Below are positions 12,103 to 22,253 of a stretch of 64,000 nt of DNA, piece after piece. The translations under genes and the position numbers were made by a program. Source of the DNA: Ailurus styani (taxonomy: Eukaryota > Chordata > Mammalia > Carnivora > Ailuridae); contig LNAC01000003.1 in assembly GCA_002007465.1 (NCBI GenBank), positions 8,662,416-8,726,415 on the forward strand. The letters run 5' to 3'. The notes beneath the pieces were generated by a model. The model saw nothing but the letters and a program-made list of their open reading frames with translations, was not told the origin of the DNA and ran no database searches. The first letter of the stretch is position 1. Each line of letters begins with the position of its first letter.

Positions 12103-12293
12103 TGGGGGTACCTGGGTGACTCAGTGGGTTAAAGCCTCTGCCTTCGGCTCAGGTCATGATCTCAGGGTGCTGGGATCCACCCCTGTGTCAGACTCCCTGC
12201 TCAGCAGGGAGCCTGTTTCTCCCACTGCCAATCCCCTGGCTCCTGCTTTATCTCCCTCTCTCAAATAAATAAACAAAATATTTAAAAAAAAAA
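12103..12293 (+). mobile_element. Young CAN SINE inside the L1, 11 bp TSD
   Basis: Complete SINE of the GTGGGTTAAAGCC type, plus strand, flanked by TTTAGGATTTT at 12092-12102 and 12294-12304. It interrupts the minus-strand L1 and so is younger than it. Confidence 0.96.
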
Positions 12294-12446
12294 TTTAGGA
12301 TTTTGTTTGTTGTTGTTCGAGTTCTGTGAAAAACGCCTTTGGTATTTTGATAGGGATTACATTAAAGGTATAGATTGCTTGGGGTAGTTTAGACCTTTAA
12401 CAATATTTGTTCTTCTAATCCATGAGCGTGGCAAGTTATCTTTTTA

Positions 12447-12781
12447 AATTGAAGATAAGAATTAACTGTTAACAATTAAATATTTGAAACAGACATTCAA
12501 ATAGTTCATTAGTTATACAGAGGATTGTTATACTTTTAAAATCATTATGAATTATCCACTTATGAAAAGTTTATCATATAATCTCAAAATTAAGAGTATG
12601 TTTGAATAAAGTTACTATTTTAAAAAACTGCGAATACATTAAGTTTAGTTGTAAGATTAAGTAAATTCAAAATAAGAATGTAAATTCAAAATAGGAATTG
12701 GTTTTAAGTAATTCTTTTGAAACTAACTCATAATATTTAAAGCCCTTTTAAAAAAAATGTTACTTTAAAAAACAAAAGAAC
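12447..12781. other. Unique AT-rich DNA with a small tandem repeat
   Basis: A 19-base period repeat (TAAATTCAAAATAAGAATG, 12662-12680, then a near copy 12681-12699) is the only structure noticed. Confidence 0.5.
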
Positions 12782-13300
12782 CTTTTATCAAGGTATAATT
12801 TCGTGTAGTCAAATAGACACTCTTACTTGCTAGTTCAGTGATTTTTGTTTTTTCACATAAGCATGCTCTGAGTAACTAACACCCTGCCTCAGAACGCTGT
12901 CTTTCCTAATCAGTATTACCTCTATTCAACAGAAACCAGTCTATGGCATTTTTTTTTTTTTTACCATGTGTTAGTTTTGCCTGTTTTTAAACTTCATATG
13001 GTTGGAATCATGTAATACAAACTCTTGTGTTAGAGTTTTTTGATCAACATTATGTCTCCGAGACTCATCCATGTGTGTATTATTTGTCCCCCCCAATTGT
13101 CTGTATTCCATTGTGTGATTATACCACCATTTATCCTTTCTACTGTAAATGGACATTGAATATCTTTCGAATTTGGGGCTACAAATAAGGCATTTCTGAT
13201 GAGTATATGCACAAGAGCAGAACTGCTGAATCGTGGAGTATAGATTAGTATGTCTAGCTTTAGTATAATACATACTTGGAGGGCTTTTAAGGATACTTGG
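12782..13300 (-). mobile_element. Ancient L1M-type LINE fragment
   Basis: The left edge reads 'TTTTATCAAGGTATAATTTC', the complement of an old L1 3' end. Later blocks such as 'GACTCATCCATGTGTG', 'TTGTCTGTATTCCATTGTGTG' and 'GGGGCTACAAATAAGGC' match complemented ORF2 3' sequence. Strongly diverged. Confidence 0.7.
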
Positions 13301-13810
13301 GAAATGTCAATTGGTGTATCTTTTTGTAATGATAGATCCTACTATGATATAGATTTACTTTTCTCCAACTTGATGCAAACTCTAAAGTTGTTTTTTTAGG
13401 AGGAATGAAAATTTCCCATCTAATAAAAATAAGTTGCCTGTTTTCTGATGCCATTATGACATGTATTTGATTGATGAAACTTAGATCTACCCTAACCCTA
13501 CTGAAGGAAAATAGGACATAAAACCCTCCTATATATATTTACTAGTGTGGAAATATTGAAAATTGATTTTGAATTAAATCAGACATTTTATACATGAGGT
13601 TTTTATCTTATTCTTGAATTTTGGGATACCTCTTGAATATCTAAAATAATACACTCGAGTTACAAAAAACTTACCTTAGCGTTTCTGATGAATATTTCTT
13701 TCTAGCCTTATCTGTGTTGTCTTAATCTTTTTGGTAATCTGAAGTGAAATTATTCATTCTAGAATGTAAGTACTTGAAAAATTTTTTGGCAGGTCCTTTT
13801 TCTCAGTCTT
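13301..13810. other. Unique AT-rich DNA
   Basis: Nothing recognised. Confidence 0.4.
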
Positions 13811-14173
13811 GAGAGCAGTGATATTCATTTAAAAGAAGTATGACATAAACTGCACATGTAATTTTAAATTGTCCAGTAGGCATATTAAAAAAGGAAGAAG
13901 AAACTGATCAATTAATAAAATATTTCATTTAACCTAATATCAGCAAAATATTATTTCATCGCATAATCAATCAAAAATTATGAGATATCTTACATTTGTT
14001 TTCTTATAGTAGGTTTTTGAAATTCAGTGTATAGTTTCATTTATAGCACATCTCAATTCAAACTAGTCACCTTTCCTCTACATTGTTAGAGCTTGGAGTT
14101 GAAGTTGCCGCCTGGCCAGTGAATTCGCAAGTGTAGGTAGTGCTACACAAGGAGGGGCGAGTCTTTTGCTAAC

Positions 14174-14190
14174 GCCACGAGGGGCTCTGG
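14174..14190 (+). promoter_or_regulatory. CTCF-like motif in the unassigned insertion
   Basis: GCCACGAGGGGCTCTGG resembles the CTCF core (CCACnAGGGGGCGC) with mismatches. A CCAAT box follows at 14192-14196. Motif similarity only; occupancy is unknown. Confidence 0.25.
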
Positions 14191-14225
14191 CCCAATCAGT
14201 GAGCGTGATGGTAATTCTTGCTGCA

Positions 14226-14270
14226 GGTGTGTGTGTGTGTTGTGTGTGTGTGTTGTGTGTGTGTGTGTGT
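14226..14270. repeat. (TG)n microsatellite, interrupted
   Basis: TG units with two TTG interruptions, part of the tail region of the 14076-14326 insertion. Confidence 0.95.
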
Positions 14271-14461
14271 AAATATAAAAATTAAAATTAAAATTAAAAA
14301 AATAAAAATAAAAAATTTTAAAAAGGCAAACTAGTCCCTTTTCAAGCGCTCTATAGCCACATGTGTGTAGTGGCTACCATATTGGACAACACAGCTACAG
14401 AGTTACATCTTGGATTTTTAAAAGACAAGGCTTTAGTCAAATTCATATCTGGTTATCCTTT

Positions 14462-14635
14462 AGGGGCACTGGTGGCACAGTCGCTGTAGGGGTCAACTCT
14501 GGATTTGGGCTCAGATCGTGATTTCAGGCTCCTGAGATTGAGCCCCCCCATTGGGCTCCATAGTCAGTGCATAGTCGGCTTCAGATTCTGTCTCCCTCTG
14601 CCCTTCCTGCTCATGCTCTCTGTCAGAAGCAAATA
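14462..14635 (+). mobile_element. CAN SINE, very old copy
   Basis: Degenerate head (GGGGCACTGGTGGCACAG), a 'GGGCTCAGATCGTGATTTCAGG' body and a CT-rich region. The A-rich tail has been lost. Confidence 0.8.
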
Positions 14636-14640
14636 TACCA

Positions 14641-15335
14641 TCCTTGAGTGGGTCTCAAACTGCCTCTTTTTCCTTCATTGTTGAAATGAATAACATTTTC
14701 TTTGGTTGGACATCAGATAAAGCAATTAGCCAATGTTTAGAGGACATGTTTGAAAAATACTTATCTTTAAATTATAGAATCAAAGTCTGTAACAGCAGAT
14801 GAGTAACAGCTTCCATCTTACTCTAGGTTATATGATGGATAGAATTTTAATCTTATTGTATGTTTCTTTTTTCCTCTTTTTTTTAAAGCATGGCTAGTTT
14901 AATTTGAATGTGATAAATCGAACGATGTAATTCCACTATCTCCTGCATAAAATAGGGCAGTTAAAAAAAGGTTATATGTATACATATCGGTGTACCTATG
15001 ACTTTCCATTAATTAGGATATTTAAAGGTTACCTACATTATGAGGGTTAATTAATGTTTCTTCATGTATATATTTGCCAAGTAGGATAAATCAAGAACCA
15101 TATGCTATCTCATATGAACTTAGGTCAGATTTTACTACCAAATTGGCTTGCTTTAAGCTTTTTTAGTGTTCAGAATATGGATACGGTACTATTGACCTTT
15201 GAATATGGTCACACGTGGTGTTGTTGTGAGGGATAGGGCTCCTTGAGCAACATCTGCCATAATTGTATATGTTAGCTGTTATTTTGGGTTCTAGATCTAA
15301 AGTAGCTGGTTTACAGTCCTACTTACTAACAACAA
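14641..15335. other. Unique AT-rich DNA
   Basis: Nothing recognised. Confidence 0.4.
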
Positions 15336-15407
15336 CTCCTCCCCCTCCTCCACCCTCCCCTCCTCCCCCTCCTTTGCCTCCCCCTCCACCTCCTTCTTCT
15401 TCTTTTT
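15336..15407. repeat. Polypyrimidine (CCT)n-rich tract
   Basis: About 72 bases, nearly all C and T, of CTCCTCCCC type. The minus strand carries several G runs of three to five, giving G-quadruplex and triplex potential. Confidence 0.92.
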
Positions 15408-15494
15408 AATAGTACTTACCTCTTCCTTTTTAAAAGAAATCAACTTCACTTTTTTGACATCCAGTTCTAACAGTACGTGGTATTGGCTACTTTT

Positions 15495-15688
15495 TTTAAA
15501 GATTTTATTTATTTATTTCACAGAGGGAGAGAGATCACAAGGAGGCAGAGAGGCAGGCAGAGAGAGAGAGGGGGAAGCAGGCTCCTTGCTGAGCAGGGAG
15601 CCTGATGCGGGCCTCGATCCCAGGACCCTGGGATCATGACCTGAGCCGAAAGCAGAGGCTTTAACCCACTGAGCCACCCAGGCGCCCT
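15495..15688 (-). mobile_element. Young CAN SINE with 15 bp TSD
   Basis: Complete minus-strand element with the T-rich tail side at 15495 and the complement of the tRNA-like head (GAGCCACCCAGGCGCCC) ending at about 15687. Flanked by GTATTGGCTACTTTT at 15480-15494 and 15689-15703. A short plus-strand open frame (15454-15639) runs into it by chance. Confidence 0.97.
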
Positions 15689-15779
15689 GTATTGGCTACT
15701 TTTAAAGATGAAAATTATCCCTCTGTTGAAAAGCCCTCATCTTGGTTGTAGTAAAATTTAAAGCTCCTTTCTTTGCTGA

Positions 15780-16031
15780 CCAGGCCATGGCATCTTCTTA
15801 ACGAGGCCTCGCCTGGTGACCACTCCACTCTGGGTAGAGGCCTCCCCTCTTTTCTTTCTCCTTTTTTCCCACAGCACTTATCACCTCTAAAACTACCATG
15901 ACATTAATTTTTTAAAATTATTGTTTATTGATTATTTTCCTCTTCTAAAGTGAAAGCTCCCTGAGGGCAGGAATCTTTTTATGTTGTGTTCATCACTAAT
16001 ATATCGGGAAGAACCAAGAATAATGCCAGGC
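15780..16031 (+). mobile_element. L2 LINE, 5' portion of a split copy
   Basis: Contains 'CACAGCACTTATCACCTCTAAAACTACC' and 'GAAAGCTCCCTGAGGGCAGGAATC', hallmarks of the L2 3' UTR. It is cut at 16031 by the L1 that follows and resumes at 16800. Confidence 0.85.
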
Positions 16032-16799
16032 TTCCGTCGGTACAGCTACTGTAGAACACAGTGTGGAGGTTCCTCAAAAAATTAAGAACTACCGTCTGAT
16101 CCAGTAATCCTACTCCTGGGTATATATCCAAAGAAATTGAAATCAGGATTTTGAAGAGCTATCTGCACTCCTATACTCATTGCAGCAGTATTCACAGTAC
16201 CCAAGACATGAAAGCAGCCCATATGTCCTTTGGCATGTGAATGCATCAAGAAAATGCAGTATTTCCATACCTTAAAAAAGAAGGAAATCCTGTCATTTGT
16301 GACAGCGTGGATAAACCTAACGAACATTATCCTAAGTAAAATAAGCTAGCCAGAAGCACAAATACTACGTGATCTCACTTCTGTGAGGAATCCAAAAAGT
16401 CAAACTCATAGACAGAGAATAAAATGGTGGTTACCAGGAATTGAGAGGAAGAGGAAACTGAGGTTTTGGTCAAAAGGTATAAACCTTAAATTACACAAGA
16501 GGAATAAATCCTAGGATTTATTCTGCTAGGATTGTGTACTGTGTACGGCACAGCACCTAAAGTTAGCAATACTGTATTTTATACTTCAAAATTTGCTAAG
16601 AGGTAGGTCTTATGTTAAGTGTTCTAATTACACAAAAAATGAAGAGGGTGGGAAGAAACTTCTGAAGGTGTTGGATATATTCATGGCGTTGACTATGGCA
16701 GTGATTTCATGAGTGTGTGATTGTGTGCTTACTTCCAAACTCATCAAGTGGTACAGCATTTTGTATATCGGTTATACCTTTTAAAATTGTTGTTGCTTG
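16032..16799 (+). mobile_element. L1 LINE (ORF2 end and 3' UTR) nested in L2
   Basis: Sense-strand L1 ORF2 3' end ('ACAGTGTGGAGGTTCCTCAA', 'CTACTCCTGGGTATATATCC', 'CATTGCAGCAGTATTCACAG') followed by an L1MA/MB-like 3' UTR. The host L2 sequence ATGCCAGGC is present on both sides (16023-16031 and 16800-16808), so it inserted by target-primed reverse transcription into the L2. The reading frame is decayed. Confidence 0.92.
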
Positions 16800-16862
16800 A
16801 TGCCAGGCATTTAGAAGGAGCTTATAAATATTTATTAACTAAATATTTCTTGAATGCATGGA
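16800..16862 (+). mobile_element. L2 LINE, 3' end of the split copy
   Basis: 'ATGCCAGGCATTTAGAAGG...AATATTTATTAAC...TTTCTTGAATG' completes the L2 3' end interrupted at 16031. Confidence 0.85.
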
Positions 16863-17479
16863 CAAACTATACTTTTTTTCCACTTCTGGAAATTTGACTT
16901 TAGGAATTTTCTGGGGGCAGGGAATATTTAAAGCAAGAGAAAACAAAGATCTTCTGTTGTATATATAATAATACATTTTGATAATTGAATTGGTCAAAAT
17001 AGTTTATTCATCAAACTGATATGTATTATACCTATGAAAGGTAACATGTAAATATGAGGTTTCAAAAAATAGTGTTTATTATTATCGTCAAGTAATTAAT
17101 CTTTTTGGTATTTATATGTATATTTTTCCATTTGGGTCATAAAAATGTTGGTAATCAGAAATATACTTATAAGATATTTCTTTCATTCTTATGAAATATA
17201 GAGACAGTCATTGTACTTTGGCATCTTAGAATTAGTATGAATCAAATAGACCTTGATAGGCTTTAAGAAAAAATTTATATGTAGCAAAGTATAGATTGCC
17301 TTTCAATGTAGTAGACATTTTCTAATTGTAGTTTTTAAAGTTTTATTTTTAAGTTGTCTACAATAAATGTCTTAAAATCGTACAAAAATGTAATTAAAGA
17401 CATATTAAGAAATGGTGTATGCTACCTTAGAATACATGGAAATGAGTTGTTAAAAGTGCTTTTTCCAAAATAATGAATG
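16863..17479. other. Unique AT-rich DNA
   Basis: Nothing recognised. Confidence 0.4.
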
Positions 17480-17530
17480 GTATGGTATGTAATTATATCT
17501 CAATAAAGCTGTAAAAAATTTAAAAAATAA
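17480..17530 (+). mobile_element. L1 3' terminus fragment
   Basis: 'GTATGTAATTATATCTCAATAAAGCTGTAAAAAA' is the typical last stretch of an old L1 3' UTR with its A tail. Only about 50 bases remain recognisable. Confidence 0.6.
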
Positions 17531-17759
17531 GTAGTTTTTCCAAAGTAGAATAGGTAACTTTATGCAATAATTTAAGCAGTTTTTCTTGCAAGTCTGTTTA
17601 CATGTGTTTGGTTTTATTTTATGCCTTTATATATCAACACATGATATATCTGACTATTTCAGTAATCATTTTCATGAGATCAGGAAGAACTATATAAGTT
17701 TTGGTTTGTTTCTTTCTCTGTCCACTGCCATTTTCCAAATTCAAGCGTCCATACTTCCT

Positions 17760-18250
17760 GCTCGTTAGGCAGCTGCTGGTCTTTTTGCCTTTTCATTTTT
17801 CTAATTCAACTCACTCTACGTCCTATAGGACAATAAAACCTCCCGGAAGAAAGTATTATAACTCTGAACAAAGGCCTTTGCCTAACAAGATAAAGGCCAA
17901 GTCCTGTTTTTATTTGGCTCCTGCTTCTTTTCCCAGCACCGTATTCCATTTGCCTCAGCTTCGGAGAGGCTAACTGCCATCTCTTCTGCTGCCACACGGG
18001 TTGGGCCGTGTCGGTTCCAGGTGTCTTTTGATCCTGCACATTTTCTTTTTCCAAAATGCTACCTGTTCCGTGATCTGAATAATCCCCATGAAGTGCCCTC
18101 TTCTGTCCTCCCTTCGTAGTTGATGAGTACTGTTCACACTGGGCATTTATTTTATTCGTCTCCTCTCCAAGATTGTAAACTTCTAAAGGGAAGGGATCAT
18201 ATCTTTTGTAAATCTGATTTGTAAAGCACCCAGCTTCAAGCCTTACATGT
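17760..18250 (+). mobile_element. Diverged L2-like LINE
   Basis: The right part ('GGGCATTTATTTTATTCGTCTCC', 'GATTGTAAACTTCTAAAGGGAAGGGATCAT', 'AAAGCACCCAGC') matches the L2 3' UTR. The left part (CT-rich, 'AAGGCCAAGTCC') is more tentative. The 153-codon minus-strand frame over it (17806-18267) is antisense to the repeat and has no gene support. Confidence 0.6.
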
Positions 18251-19842
18251 ATAGGGTGATAAATCAAAATGTATATCCTGGAGCTTTAGAAACAATTAAG
18301 AAAAGGATACAAATTCATACTGTACCGTGTTGCACAAGTTACTTAAGCATGTAGTTCGTGTGAAGATTTTACATGTGGTTAGAAATCTGTAGGTTCCAAA
18401 GTGTGAGCTAAGCATTTGCGGTAGTTCTCAAACTGTGTTTTGTGGACTTTATAGAAGTTTCTTTGTCTTCATGTAAAATATATAGAATGTTGTTTTAATG
18501 TTCCTTACCTGACTAATGACAAGATTGATGTAATATGTTAGCTGAATGTTTACTGTAATAAGTCTCTTTACAATTCATCTGAAACGAGAGAAAATACAGA
18601 TGCCTTTGGTGAAAGTAATAAATTACCTGTGTGGTGAATGCAACAATTTGAGAGATGAATGAATTTGAAAGTTTTGTTAACAACTTTCCAGAATTGATCC
18701 TTAATTCATCATATTGAATTTCATGGAGTAAAATACATTTTTTGAAGGGCATCATCTCACAGATTTCCATAAATTTCTTAAAGTTGACCCTATCCCTGTC
18801 AATTCTATTTCCTAGGAGTACTTAAAATTAAATAACTTACCAAGCTAGTGGACATTCTAAACAGGACTGAAATCAGGATGATGAATTTTTTTTTTTTAAT
18901 TGGGGTATGGTTCTGGTACTCAGAACAGTATCTAGGAATGGAATAAGTTTCTGATTTTCAGAGATTTTTTTTTCTCTCAAAAACAAAATCTGGATATCAT
19001 GCATATCTGGGTTATAGCTGTGGAATTAGTTCAAAGAAAGAGATAGGTTGAGGTTCAGGGAGAAAACAGTTTTATAGAACCAGCATCTTGAACCATGAAT
19101 ACAGTCACCATCCATAGACCCTGAAAATGGGGGCCCATATGTTCTTGTGTGTTTAAATGCTGAGTTGTTGGTGATGCAAATTGGTAACAGAGACTGAATT
19201 TGTAAGGAGGAGGCAGGGATTATGGTTTCTAAGTCTTCTTTACCCATGACAAAATGTGATGTACAGTTTAGATACTATACTTTTGGCAACTAAATAGGTT
19301 TGAGAAGTTAACTTTATAGGCCATCCAGATATATTTTAGGTGGTTAGTATACAGAGTGCTTATGCATTACCTAGGGCGTAATAGGAATTATTTAGCCTTT
19401 TTTTAAATGGTGGCTAAAAATGTGATCCTTCGGTTTTATTTTATATTACAGACAAAAATTCTGAAAGAAAGTCTAAGTGTTTATCCTAATAAAAATGGAT
19501 ATAACCTGACAGTGAATGTTATTAATGTTATTTTGACAAGTATGTTAAAAATATGTGCATGGAGTTTGTATTAATACTGAGTTCGTGCTAGTGTGCTATT
19601 TTCACAGTAATTTCAGTAAATAAGAAATGGATAAATAACACTTTCATTTTATTTAAGTACGTCCATAGGTTTCTGTTAAGGGTGAACCGTATTTGTTGGA
19701 AAGTCACATACAATTTAAACCTAGTCTTGTGACCACAGAATGCTGTTTTCTTAGCTTTTAAGTCTTTTGCAGTAGTGTAACCTGAGAGAAGGCAGAAGTA
19801 GCTGTTTCTTTGTTTTATATATATATAAAACCAAAGGATATA
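18251..19842. other. Unique AT-rich DNA
   Basis: No confident repeat or exon. T runs at 18889-18897 and 18967-18974 are simple sequence. Confidence 0.4.
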
Positions 19843-20153
19843 CAGTTGACCTTTGAACAACACGGAGGTTAAGGGTACCAATCCCTGGCAAAATCAAAAA
19901 TCTGTGTGTAAGTTTGACTCCCCAGAACTTAACTACTAATAGCCTACTGTTTACCAGAAGCCTTCCCGATACCATGGACAGCTATATGTATTATACACTG
20001 AGTCTTATTCTTAGTTTTTTTTTTGTATTTCTAGGCTACATCGTTCATCTGTTTTTTCAGATTGTTGCAAATCTCCAAAAATATTTTCCAGTGTATTTAC
20101 TGAAAGATAGTGGAGCTACACAGTTCAAACTTGTGTTGTTCAAGGGTTAGTTG
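19843..20153. mobile_element. Tigger-like (TcMar) DNA transposon, non-autonomous
   Basis: The left end CAGTTGACCTTTGAACAAC (19843-19861) and right end GTGTTGTTCAAGGGTTAGTTG (20133-20153) are inverted copies, with a TA before the left end. Internal 'ATATGTATTATACACTGAGTC' and the 'CACAGTTCAAACTTGTG' subterminal block fit the Tigger/pogo group. It has no coding capacity; the open frame 19914-20150 is chance. Confidence 0.85.
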
Positions 20154-20209
20154 CATTTCTTTTACCCCCTGTGCAGATACCAAGAGCAGTCCTGTCATGG
20201 CCACAGTTT

Positions 20210-20402
20210 AATACAGTGACATGAAAAATGCTGGTCTTAGAGTCGTAAGATTGATGCTTGAGCTGTAGCTCACCAAACAGACTGTTCAACCTCAGCCTCA
20301 GATTCCCAAGCCGTAAAAGAAGGACATAACCTACATCAAAGGAATATTATGCAAAGTAAATGAGAAAATAAGTTTGTGGTCACCCAGTGCAATGCTCTAG
20401 AA
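20210..20402 (+). mobile_element. MIR SINE
   Basis: MIR-like order: 'CTGGTCTTAGAGTCGTAAG', 'TTCAACCTCAGCCTCAG', 'AAAGAAGGACATAACCTAC', then 'AGTAAATGAG...CCCAGTGCAATGC'. Diverged. Confidence 0.65.
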
Positions 20403-21403
20403 AGATAATGTTTTATTGACAATACTGTTAATTCTATATATTCCAAAAGAATTAAAATAGGTTTTTGGATGACTACTGTTTTACTCAATAGCACACCCTT
20501 CTAAATTAGGACCTCTCTTCCACACATTATGCATTTTTCTTTTTTTGCTTCTATTCCACTTGAAGAGTTTTCACAAACCCTGCTCCACGCTTTTGAACTC
20601 CTTTCAAGTTTGAACCAGTTACCATCTGCCACCTACTGACCCAGTTCTCTCTACTTCCTTCGACTGTGCTCTCTCCATACACACTTGCTTATTTTTGTTG
20701 GGTGATTAAATTGGCCTTCATTTGATTTTTCCAAAGATCTAGATTAATACAGGGTTACAAACAGCAGCTTCGGAATGTGTTTGAACTATAAAGCGAGGTA
20801 GAGAGGAGCCAGTAAGTAATAATACTTTTTTTCCCCTAAGGGAGACAGTTATCAGAGAAAACAATTGGTAAAACCCCAAATGGACTTACTTTTTCTTTCA
20901 TTGTATAGTACTTAGAGGTTTTTAAAGTGATTTCTGCCTACATATCCAGGTTAAAAAAGTTTTCAGTATAAAGTATGAGTTTGTAAAGTGACTCACCACA
21001 TATGCAAGTACTTCAAAATGCATGCCCTTAACGACTATTTGAATTTTTATAGGTTTGTAGTTTTGCTGACTGCAAGAAAATAAAAGGCCTAGTGCCAGTT
21101 TTTACTAGGTCAAGATTTATTTTAATGTATCAACATTTCCTCAGCGTTTTGATACTTACAAAAGTCCTAGAGATTTTCTTGCAAAAAGACTTGACAGGCT
21201 TTATTCCAATAAGGAAAATTCAGGGTGCTCATGCCATGGTAGTAGCAAAAGCAATATATTTGGCAAATTTGTTTATAGAAATTGCCAGAAGCCAGACTCT
21301 CCTAGAAATGTATTTTTTGTTTAAAGAGGAAAGGTCTAGTAATTATATTTGTACAGCTCCAGGTACAAGAAATTTGACCTGTGATTTAAAAGCAGACTGT
21401 AAG
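20403..21403. other. Unique DNA, possible L2 scrap
   Basis: The CT-rich part at 20490-20700 could be a decayed L2, but I cannot support it. A 112-codon open frame (21092-21430) has no splice context and runs into the next SINE. Confidence 0.35.
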
Positions 21404-21642
21404 GGGTGCCTGGGTGTCTCAGTTGGTTAAGTGATTGCCTTCGGCTCAGGTCATGATCCCATGGTCTTGGGGTCAATCCCTGCATCGGGCTTCCTGCTCG
21501 GTGGGGAGCCTGCTTCTCCCTCTCTTTCTGCTGCTCTGCCTGCTTGTGCTCTCTCACTCTCTCTGTCAAATAAATAAATAAAATCCTTTTTTAAAAAATT
21601 AAATAAATAAATAAATAAACAAATAAATAAATAAATAAAAAC
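21404..21642 (+). mobile_element. CAN SINE with expanded (AAAT)n tail
   Basis: Head GGTGCCTGGGTGTCTCAG near 21406, full body, then an unusually long AAATAAAT tail (21567-21640). No clean TSD was identified. Confidence 0.92.
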
Positions 21643-21714
21643 AACTGTTAGTCTTTCATGAAATGATCAGCAGGTGGGTTGACCAAAGCAATTGGTCTGA
21701 CACTGTGGAGGCTT

Positions 21715-21905
21715 CATTCAGTAGTGGTTTGTTCAGTGCACTATAGGAGCACACTGACCTGAGTTTGAATCCCAGGTCGACCCATTACCTATTGTATGAC
21801 TTTGGGCAAGTCTCTCCACTGCTCCGAGCCTTAGTTTCTTCATCTGTAAAGTTGAATAGTATATATTTTATAGAAAATGATGAATTGAGATAATATATGA
21901 CTTGG
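21715..21905 (+). mobile_element. MIR SINE
   Basis: Strong MIR core: 'CTGAGTTTGAATCCCAGG', 'ATGACTTTGGGCAAGTCTC', 'GAGCCTTAGTTTCTTCATCTG', then 'ATTGAGATAATATATG'. Confidence 0.9.
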
Positions 21906-22013
21906 TACGATTGTAAGAAAAACTGGTATTTACTTGCCATCTGGTTAATAAAAGTTAATTATAATGGCTGGAAATTAACCCTCCAAATAGTAGTTTTAAA
22001 AACTTGCATTTCT

Positions 22014-22229
22014 AGGGCGCCTGGGTGGCTCAGTGGGTTAAAGCCTCTGCTTTCGGCTCAGGTCATGATCTCAGCGTCCTGGGATCGAGGCCCACATCGG
22101 GCTCTCTGCTCAGCGGGGAGCCTGCTTCCTCCTCTCCTTGTCTCTCTGCCTGCCTCTCTGCCTACTTGTGATCTCTCTCTCTGTCAAATAAATAAATAAA
22201 ATCTTAAAAAAAAAAAAACAAAAAAAAAC
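22014..22229 (+). mobile_element. Young CAN SINE with 11 bp TSD
   Basis: A complete young element (GGGCGCCTGGGTGGCTCAG, GTGGGTTAAAGCCTCTGC) with a long A tail. CTTGCATTTCT is duplicated at 22003-22013 and 22230-22240. Confidence 0.97.
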
Positions 22230-22253
22230 CTTGCATTTCTAAAGAATATACTT

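Larger units (their letters stand above)
10461..12432 (-). mobile_element. 5'-truncated LINE-1 with 14 bp TSD
   Basis: On the minus strand this holds the 3' part of ORF2 and the 3' UTR of a carnivore L1. The 3' UTR lies at about 10485-10800 (complement of 'GAATTGCTGAATCACTATACTGTACACCTG'), then ORF2 runs toward 12432 with the 'gaatattattcagc' end of ORF2 near 10862-10880. Frames are broken by many indels and stops. It is flanked by AAGTTATCTTTTTA at 10447-10460 and 12433-12446. A CAN SINE (12103-12293) inserted later, and an AT-rich block near 10905-10987 has expanded inside it. The outer 20-odd bases (10461-10481) are not typical L1 tail. Confidence 0.93.
14076..14326 (+). mobile_element. 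Unassigned retroposon-like insertion, 251 bp
   Basis: This stretch interrupts the old DNA transposon. It is flanked by a 17-base direct repeat, 14059-14075 and 14327-14343 (15 of 17 identical, beginning CAAACTAGTC), consistent with a TSD. Inside are about 150 bases of comparatively GC-rich sequence with several CpGs (14076-14225), then a TG-rich microsatellite (14226-14270), then an A-rich tail (14271-14326). That order (body, simple repeat, A-rich tail, TSD) is what L1-mobilised RNA leaves. It is not a CAN SINE and I do not recognise the body. It may be a retrocopy of a non-coding exon or promoter-derived transcript, or an unlisted retroposon. Confidence 0.55.
13811..14397. mobile_element. 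Old DNA transposon, family not assigned
   Basis: Two blocks separated by an insertion (14076-14326) together resemble a known non-autonomous mammalian DNA element: 'GCACATGTAATTTTAAATTGTCC' near 13851, 'AGCACATCTCAATTCAAACTAG' near 14045, and 'CTATAGCCACATGTG...TGGCTACCATATTGGACAACACAGC' at 14351-14394. The end 'TATTGGACAACACAGC' is the typical terminal inverted repeat, and the left terminus is degenerate. I would guess the hAT superfamily, unproven. Confidence 0.6.

Noticed and set aside
17806..18267. Longest open frame in the window, 153 codons, minus strand
   Set aside because: It runs antisense across an L2-like repeat, has no splice context and no recognisable domain.
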